NCBI RefSeq assembly: GCF_001494595.1
Contig: NZ_LN929908.1
Location: 2,455,716-2,519,715, forward strand
DNA from: Mycobacterium sp. M26
GTDB lineage: Bacteria; Actinomycetota; Actinomycetes; Mycobacteriales; Mycobacteriaceae
DNA: 64,000 nt
Direction of reading: 5' to 3'
Positions 59,358-64,000 of the stretch are shown here, in pieces; position 1 is the stretch's first letter, and every line of letters starts with the position of its first letter. The position numbers and the translations under genes are program-made. The notes under the pieces are model-generated. The model made no database searches and was not told the origin of the DNA. It saw only the letters and a program-made list of their open reading frames with translations.

Positions 59358-60092
59358 ATGGCTGTTGGTGTTCTCATCGCCATCACCCTCGCGTGTATCG
59401 CGTGGAGCCTGTGGATCAGGCGGGTGACGTGGAACTGCCGCTGGGAAGTCGCGGCGACGCTCAACATCGCCTTGCAGGGTGCTGCCGTGGCGCTGATGTC
59501 GCCGCTGGCTTCGGAGACCATCGGCCGTCAGCTCTACAACCTCACCGGCAAGTGGAACCTCGAGGACTATCTCGGCCACGACTGCTACATCGTGGCGGCC
59601 TCGGCGATCGTCTACAACGCCCTGGGCCGGCTCCAGGAGGACGACGCCTTGCAGTTGGCGTTCAAGCAGTACGTCGAGCGCCCGGCGACCTTGTGCATTC
59701 CGCTGCTGCTGGCCACCTTCTCATTCGGCAACGGGGCGGCGATCTATCGGCCCGATTTCTTCCAGGTGCCCACCGATTTCTGGCTCAGCGCCTACTGGCT
59801 GCTGCTGTGCGGAACACTCATCTATCTGCTGGTGTACGGGTCACGGGCATTGCTGATCCTGCGGAAGGACCCCCGCTCGCGATTCATCGCCAACGTCTAT
59901 CTGCTGGCCTCGGCCGCCGGAGTCGTGGCCTGCTCGATCCGGATCATCACGGCCTACGTCACCCCCTTCCAGTCGCTGGAAGGCGGCAAGCTGGTCTGGT
60001 TGTTCGCCTGCCTCTGCGGCGCCGGTTTCGCCCTGGCCTCTGCGCATTCCTGGCGGATCAAGATGAAGTGGTTCTCCAAGACGTCGCACTGA
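59358..60092 (+). CDS. Seven-segment membrane protein, unknown
   Basis: 244 residues with about seven hydrophobic stretches (residues ~3-19, 30-47, 75-90, 110-128, 140-160, 175-195, 208-228). Distinctive parts: WNLEDYLGHDCYIVAASAIVYN, and RPATLCIPLLLATFSFGNGA. The layout resembles actinobacterial membrane proteins found next to small HTH regulators; I do not recognise a transporter or enzyme signature. It begins 38 bp after the HTH gene in an AT-rich gap with a TAATAT -10-like box (59319 region), and may be its partner. Confidence 0.68.
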   Translation: MAVGVLIAITLACIAWSLWIRRVTWNCRWEVAATLNIALQGAAVALMSPLASETIGRQLYNLTGKWNLEDYLGHDCYIVAASAIVYNALGRLQEDDALQLAFKQYVERPATLCIPLLLATFSFGNGAAIYRPDFFQVPTDFWLSAYWLLLCGTLIYLLVYGSRALLILRKDPRSRFIANVYLLASAAGVVACSIRIITAYVTPFQSLEGGKLVWLFACLCGAGFALASAHSWRIKMKWFSKTSH

Positions 60093-60161
60093 GCTGTTGT
60101 GATCTAATCGCAGGGGCCGCCGGCCCTGGCTGCGCAGCTCATTCGTCGAAAGTACGGTCAA

Positions 60162-61409
60162 TTGAAATTCGCCGTGGCGGTCCACGGGACGCGGGGGGAC
60201 ATCGAACCCTGCGCCGCGCTCGCCCTTGAACTGGTGCGCCGCGGCCACGAGGTGAGCCTGGCCGTGCCGCCCAACCTCGTCGCCTTCGTGGAAGCGGCCG
60301 GCCTGGGACCGGCCCTGCCCTACGGCGTGGACTCGCAGAAGCAGATCGAAGCCGACGTCTTCACCAATTGGTGGAAGGTCGGCAACCCGGTCTCGGTGTT
60401 CCGGCAGGCCCGCGACTACATCAGTGACGGCTGGGCGCAGATGAACGAGGCACTCACCACCATCTCCGAGGGGGCCGACCTGATCCTGACCGGCACCACC
60501 TATCAGGAGGTCGCCGCCAACGTCGCCGAATACCGGCACCTCCCGCTGGCGGCCCTGCACTACTTCCCGTGCCGCCCCAACAGCCACACCATGCCCATCC
60601 CGTTGCCGGCACCGCTGCTCGGGCCGGCCTGGTCGGTGGTCGAGTGGGGGCACTGGCGGCTGTACAAGAAGGCCGAGGACGAGCAGCGTCGCGTCCTGGG
60701 ACTACCGAAGGCGACCACCCGCGGGGTACGCCGCGTCGTCGAAGGCGGGGCTCTCGAGATCCAGGCCTACGACCCGGTGTTCTTCCCCGGGCTGGCCGAG
60801 GAGTGGGCGGGCAAGCGCCCGCTGATCGGGTCGCTGACGATGGCGCTGCCGACCGCTGTCGACGATGCGGTGAGTTCGTGGATCAGTGCCGGGCCGCCGC
60901 CGATCTACTTCGGCTGGGGCAGCATGCCCGTCGACTCCCCCGCCGACGCGGTCGCGATGATCACCGAGGTCTGTGCGGAACTCGGCGAACGGGCCCTGAT
61001 CTGTACGGGCGTCTGGGACGTCGCGGGCATCCCCGACACCGACCAGGTGAAGGTGGTCGCCTCGGTCAACCACTCCGCGGTGTTCCCGCTGTGCCGGGCC
61101 ATCGTCCACCATGGCGGCGCCGGAACCACATCGGCCAGCGTGCGCTCCGGCGTGCCCACCATCATCCTGTGGGTCGGTGCGGATCAGCCGGTATGGGCAA
61201 ACCAGGTGTCGCGACTGAAGGTCGGCACCTCACGACGGTTCACCGCGACCACCAAAGACACCCTGCTCAAGGACCTCAGGACCGTTCTCACACCGGAATA
61301 CGCCGAGCGCGCCCGCGCGGTGGCCGCCCGGATGACCCCGGCCGCGACCAGCGTGACGACGGCCGCCGACCTGCTGGAAGCCGCCGCCCGCAAACACCGC
61401 ACCGCGTAG
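60162..61409 (+). CDS. UGT/GT28-type glycosyltransferase (Rv1524/Rv1526c-like)
   Basis: 415 residues, GT-B fold. N-terminal acceptor domain opens MKFAVAVHGTRGDIEPCAALALEL; C-terminal nucleotide-sugar domain has YFGWGSMPVDSPADA, the HHGGAGTTSASVRSGVP signature and ADQPVWANQV. These enzymes glycosylate lipopeptides, phenolic lipids or lipooligosaccharides in mycobacteria. The start is TTG (60162); no nearby ATG gives a full N-terminus. In M. tuberculosis, Rv1524 and Rv1526c lie in the corresponding place beside ileS, in a lipooligosaccharide-type locus. Sugar and acceptor unknown. Confidence 0.88.
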   Translation: MKFAVAVHGTRGDIEPCAALALELVRRGHEVSLAVPPNLVAFVEAAGLGPALPYGVDSQKQIEADVFTNWWKVGNPVSVFRQARDYISDGWAQMNEALTTISEGADLILTGTTYQEVAANVAEYRHLPLAALHYFPCRPNSHTMPIPLPAPLLGPAWSVVEWGHWRLYKKAEDEQRRVLGLPKATTRGVRRVVEGGALEIQAYDPVFFPGLAEEWAGKRPLIGSLTMALPTAVDDAVSSWISAGPPPIYFGWGSMPVDSPADAVAMITEVCAELGERALICTGVWDVAGIPDTDQVKVVASVNHSAVFPLCRAIVHHGGAGTTSASVRSGVPTIILWVGADQPVWANQVSRLKVGTSRRFTATTKDTLLKDLRTVLTPEYAERARAVAARMTPAATSVTTAADLLEAAARKHRTA

Positions 61410-61454
61410 TCGGCGAATCGGTCGCCGGGCCCCGGCAAGGTAAAGTCAGCAGCC

Positions 61455-62171
61455 ATGTGGACGACCGTGCTGGTGCTCGCCATCGCGGTCAATTTCGAAC
61501 CGACCCGCATCGGCCTGATCGCCCTGATGCTGACCAGGCGGCATCCGATCCGCCAGCTGCTGATCTTCCTGCTGAGCGGGTTCACGCTCAGCGCCAGCGT
61601 CGGTCTGTTGGTGTTGTTCGTGTTCCACCGCGGCCTGTTCGGGCCGACCAACTTCGACGGCTCCAAGATCCAGATCGGCATCGGCGTGGCCGTGCTGCTG
61701 ATCGCCGCGATTCTGGCCAGCAATGTCCCGCTCGGCCGGTTCGCCCGTAACCCGCTGGCCCCGCCGGACCCCGCCGAGGACGACGGCTCGGCCGATGCGA
61801 CCGCGACGACCACCACCGGACGGGTGGCCATCCGCGCGAAGAACATCATCCACGGTGAGTCGCACTGGTTCTCCAGCTTCGCCGGGCTGGGCCTGGCCAT
61901 GCCGGGCGTGGAGTACATGGCGCTGCTGGCGCTGATCATCGCGTCCAACGAACCGCCCGCGATCCAGGGGCTGGCCTTGTTCGTCTTCTTGTTCCTGGCC
62001 AACGCCATCTCGGCGATCCCGCTGGTGAGCTATCTGATCGCCCCGCAGCGGACCGCCGCCTGGGTGCAGTCGTTCAACGCCTGGATCCGGGCCAGGACCC
62101 GACGGCAGGTGTCGCTGGTGCTCGGGTTGGTCGGCGCGATCCTCCTGATCGCCGGGATCGTCAGCCTCTGA
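61455..62171 (+). CDS. GAP-family membrane protein
   Basis: 238 residues, about six membrane segments, of the Gap/Sap family named after the glycopeptidolipid addressing protein of M. smegmatis, needed to move GPLs to the cell surface. Characteristic: VNFEPTRIGLIALMLTRRHPIRQLLIFLLSGF, GIGVAVLLIAAILAS, GESHWFSSFAGLGLAMPGVEYMALLALI. A polar loop (residues ~95-135) splits the two halves. TAAAGT lies 8 bp before the ATG, probably leaderless. Its stop is 1 bp from the convergent acyltransferase gene. Confidence 0.85.
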   Translation: MWTTVLVLAIAVNFEPTRIGLIALMLTRRHPIRQLLIFLLSGFTLSASVGLLVLFVFHRGLFGPTNFDGSKIQIGIGVAVLLIAAILASNVPLGRFARNPLAPPDPAEDDGSADATATTTTGRVAIRAKNIIHGESHWFSSFAGLGLAMPGVEYMALLALIIASNEPPAIQGLALFVFLFLANAISAIPLVSYLIAPQRTAAWVQSFNAWIRARTRRQVSLVLGLVGAILLIAGIVSL

Positions 62172-62172
62172 A

Positions 62173-63582
62173 CTACTCGATGCTGCCGTTGAGCTCGAAC
62201 TCGGCCAGCGTCTGCGCCGCCATGGCCCGCAACCGCGGCTTGCTGTTCTCCGCGCCGATCTCGTAGGCCTCCACCGAGATCACCACCTTGCCGTTGATCC
62301 GCCCCGACACCACGACCAGCTGGCCGTGCGAGCGCTGGATCTCGCGCATCGACACGTGCTGGTCGAGTGCGCGGATCAGGACGTACTCCGCGTCGGTGCC
62401 GTCGAGCTGGGCCAGCTGCGGAGGCAGGTCGCCGAGGTTCGAGCAGGACACCGGAAGGTCCTCGGAGTAGGCGAACAGCAACTCGGCCACCCCCTTGACC
62501 GCGGGCTTGGGCAGCCACGGCATCAGCGGCAGCAGCTCCAGGGTCGGGTCGGGCTGCGACTTGGCGCTCTCGCGGGCGGTTCGCACCACGGCACGGGCCT
62601 CGGTCAGATCGGTGGTCACCTGGGTCGGGTCGACGGTGGCGTTGGCGAAGGCCATCGCCAGTGCCCGGTCGTCATCCAGGCTCTCCCGCAGGTTGATCGC
62701 GATCACCAGGGTGACCGCACCGTCGGAGCTGCGACGCCGGCCCAGGTGCTCGGCCATCTTGGCCGCGAACCCGGCCACCAGCGAATAGCTGTTCCCACCA
62801 AGGGCTTCCGCGCGGGCGTCCCACTCCTTGGCGTCGACGAAAATGGCGACCGACGGCACCACCACGGTGCTATCAAGGTCGACGCCGGGCTCAGGGGACG
62901 GTTGCAGCGCGCGCGAACGGGCGAGTTCCTTGCGCTGGGCGGCAACGAGCTTGGCCGCCTTGACCGCGGTGCGGGCGGTGACCGGGAGGTCCCGGGCGGC
63001 CTGGCGCAGGTCGGCTGCCAGAGCCTGGACCGTCGAACGCGACTTGGGCCTCGCATACCCCATATCGCGGACGTTGCCGGTGATGCCCTCGAAGATCGCC
63101 AGCAGCGCGCCGACACCGTCACCGATGCAATGCGAGCCCAAGATCGAGATCGCGGTCGAACCGTCGGTCAACGGCTGCACCACCATGTGCCAAGCCGGAC
63201 CATGCTCGGGATCCATCGGCAGCGTGCCCAGTTCGTCGGCCCAGTCCATCAATTCGCTGCGCGGCCTGGGCTGCTCGGCGAATCGGATCGGGCTCGGCGG
63301 GCCCACCGGGTCCACCCAGCGCGGACGGCCGAACGGCAACGGCGACGGCTCGATCAACCGGCCGGCCAGCGATGCACTGAAGTTGTCGTGGAATCTCTTG
63401 AGCCCCTCGACGTCCACGGGATGCTCGTAGACCCAGACGCACTGCATCAGCTGACTGCGTCCGGTGGCGCGCATCAGCTCGAACGCGGTCTGGTCGAGGA
63501 ACTCCAGCCGGTGCTCGGATTGTTCAGCGCCCGCTGCGCGACGCGCGAAAAGCTTTCGCCTGGTCCGTGTTTCAGTCGTCAA
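62173..63582 (-). CDS. HxxxDG acyltransferase (WS/DGAT-PapA superfamily)
   Basis: 469 residues of the CoA-dependent acyltransferase/condensation superfamily. Active site H151-C-I-G-D155-G156 in ILGSHCIGDGVGAL; second-half features SLVAGFAAKMAEHLGRR, TLVIAINLRESLDD, AMAFANATVD, and DLPVSCSNLGDLP (the S-N-L-G motif of the C-lobe). The start appears to be TTG (63582), as no other start is near. Probably acylates a lipid or sugar acceptor made with the neighbouring glycosyltransferase. Tandem with a paralogue 9 bp upstream. Confidence 0.85.
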   Translation of the reverse strand: MTTETRTRRKLFARRAAGAEQSEHRLEFLDQTAFELMRATGRSQLMQCVWVYEHPVDVEGLKRFHDNFSASLAGRLIEPSPLPFGRPRWVDPVGPPSPIRFAEQPRPRSELMDWADELGTLPMDPEHGPAWHMVVQPLTDGSTAISILGSHCIGDGVGALLAIFEGITGNVRDMGYARPKSRSTVQALAADLRQAARDLPVTARTAVKAAKLVAAQRKELARSRALQPSPEPGVDLDSTVVVPSVAIFVDAKEWDARAEALGGNSYSLVAGFAAKMAEHLGRRRSSDGAVTLVIAINLRESLDDDRALAMAFANATVDPTQVTTDLTEARAVVRTARESAKSQPDPTLELLPLMPWLPKPAVKGVAELLFAYSEDLPVSCSNLGDLPPQLAQLDGTDAEYVLIRALDQHVSMREIQRSHGQLVVVSGRINGKVVISVEAYEIGAENSKPRLRAMAAQTLAEFELNGSIE

Positions 63583-63591
63583 GGGTGAACC

Positions 63592-64000
63592 TCACTCGAT
63601 CACGCCGGTCAGCTCGAAGTCGGCGAGAGTCTGGGCCACCACGTCACGCAGACGGGCAGTGGTGTTCTCCAGACCAGGCTGGTAAGCCACCACCGCGATG
63701 GTCACTTTGTCGCCGACGCGCCCCGACACCAGCGTCAGGATTCCGTGCCGCTTCTGCAGCGCCTCCTCGGTGATGTACCGGTCGACGCCGCGAAGGTTGA
63801 TGTACTCCGCCGCAGTGCCGTCGATGCGCAGCAGATCCGCCGACAGGTCACCCAGGTTGGAACAGGAGACCGGCAGGTCTTCGGAGAATCCGAAGGTCAT
63901 GTCCACCGTTTTCGCGAAGGCGCGCTTGGGCAGGAACGGGATCAGCGGAAGCAGCGCCACCATCTCGTCGGGTGTTTCCCGGGCAGTCTTCAGGCCGGTC
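63592..64000 (-). CDS. Second HxxxDG-type acyltransferase, C-terminal part
   Basis: The 3' end (136 codons) of a gene that continues past the window. It is clearly a paralogue of the gene after it: LLPLIPFLPKRAF, then FGFSEDLPVSCSNLGDLSADL and TLVSGRVGDKVTIAVVAYQPG, with the same ending pattern AQTLADFELTGVIE. The active-site histidine would lie outside the window. Same strand, 9 bp apart, so one transcription unit. Confidence 0.85.
   Translation of the reverse strand, partial: TGLKTARETPDEMVALLPLIPFLPKRAFAKTVDMTFGFSEDLPVSCSNLGDLSADLLRIDGTAAEYINLRGVDRYITEEALQKRHGILTLVSGRVGDKVTIAVVAYQPGLENTTARLRDVVAQTLADFELTGVIE

Overview
This window is high-GC actinobacterial DNA from a mycobacterium, probably a fast-growing, Mycolicibacterium-like species. 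The gene order lgt-trpA-trpB-trpC-(membrane protein)-trpE-bcp-hisI-hisF-impA-hisA-hisH-hisB-hisC-hisD, then nadCBA, the biotin genes, treX-treY-treZ, ilvA, dnaE1, rluD, lspA, ansA, dinB and ileS follows the Mycobacterium tuberculosis chromosome around Rv1524-Rv1615. The proteins closely resemble the M. tuberculosis ones as I remember them; no search was run.

Layout. 1-678: a truncated, frameshifted DUF222 gene. 730-7325: lgt and the trp genes on the minus strand with 4-bp stop/start overlaps. 7381-9131: a peroxiredoxin, a 63-bp tandem repeat, and a divergent pair (LysR-type effector domain without HTH, and DUF5997). 9132-15484: compact his operon with impA. 15563-16623: LysE-type exporter and a nitroreductase-family protein. 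16628-20834: nadABC facing the repressor gene nrtR across a palindromic operator. 20879-23597: lipase, a mycothiol-isomerase-like protein and a membrane protein. 23594-29278: biotin locus (bsaP, bioB, bioQ, bioD, bioF, bioA) with two BioQ-type operators. 29408-37781: acyltransferase/SGNH protein and the TreX-TreY-TreZ pathway from glycogen to trehalose. 37829-38933: a small conserved protein and a Phd/PIN toxin-antitoxin pair. 38940-40220: ilvA. 40280-41254: CbiM-like transporter behind a cobalamin riboswitch. 41303-45718: TetR-MFS-SDR and small membrane or SRPBCC genes. 45841-57996: dnaE1, a SecDF-P1-like protein, rarD, rluD, lspA, ansA, dinB, ileS. 57997-58205: an ileS T-box. 58238-64000: a divergent regulator/half-condensation-domain pair, then a glycosyltransferase, GAP-like membrane protein and two acyltransferases, which look like a surface-glycolipid locus.

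Regulation is unusually readable. It includes an NrtR palindrome lying on two -10 boxes, two BioQ sites, a B12 riboswitch, a translational T-box with an AUC specifier, a TetR inverted repeat, and many promoters whose -10 hexamer lies 6-8 bp before the start codon (leaderless mRNAs). The least explained part is 58238-59319. There an HTH regulator and a stand-alone C-terminal half of an NRPS condensation domain are transcribed divergently from leaderless promoters, each with a matching CCCA-N5-GGGAG site about 27 bp upstream of the predicted transcript start. No tRNA, rRNA, CRISPR array or insertion sequence was seen. The only stretches above 300 bases without a protein gene are the riboswitch leader at 40958-41302 and, if the T-box is not counted as a gene, none other.
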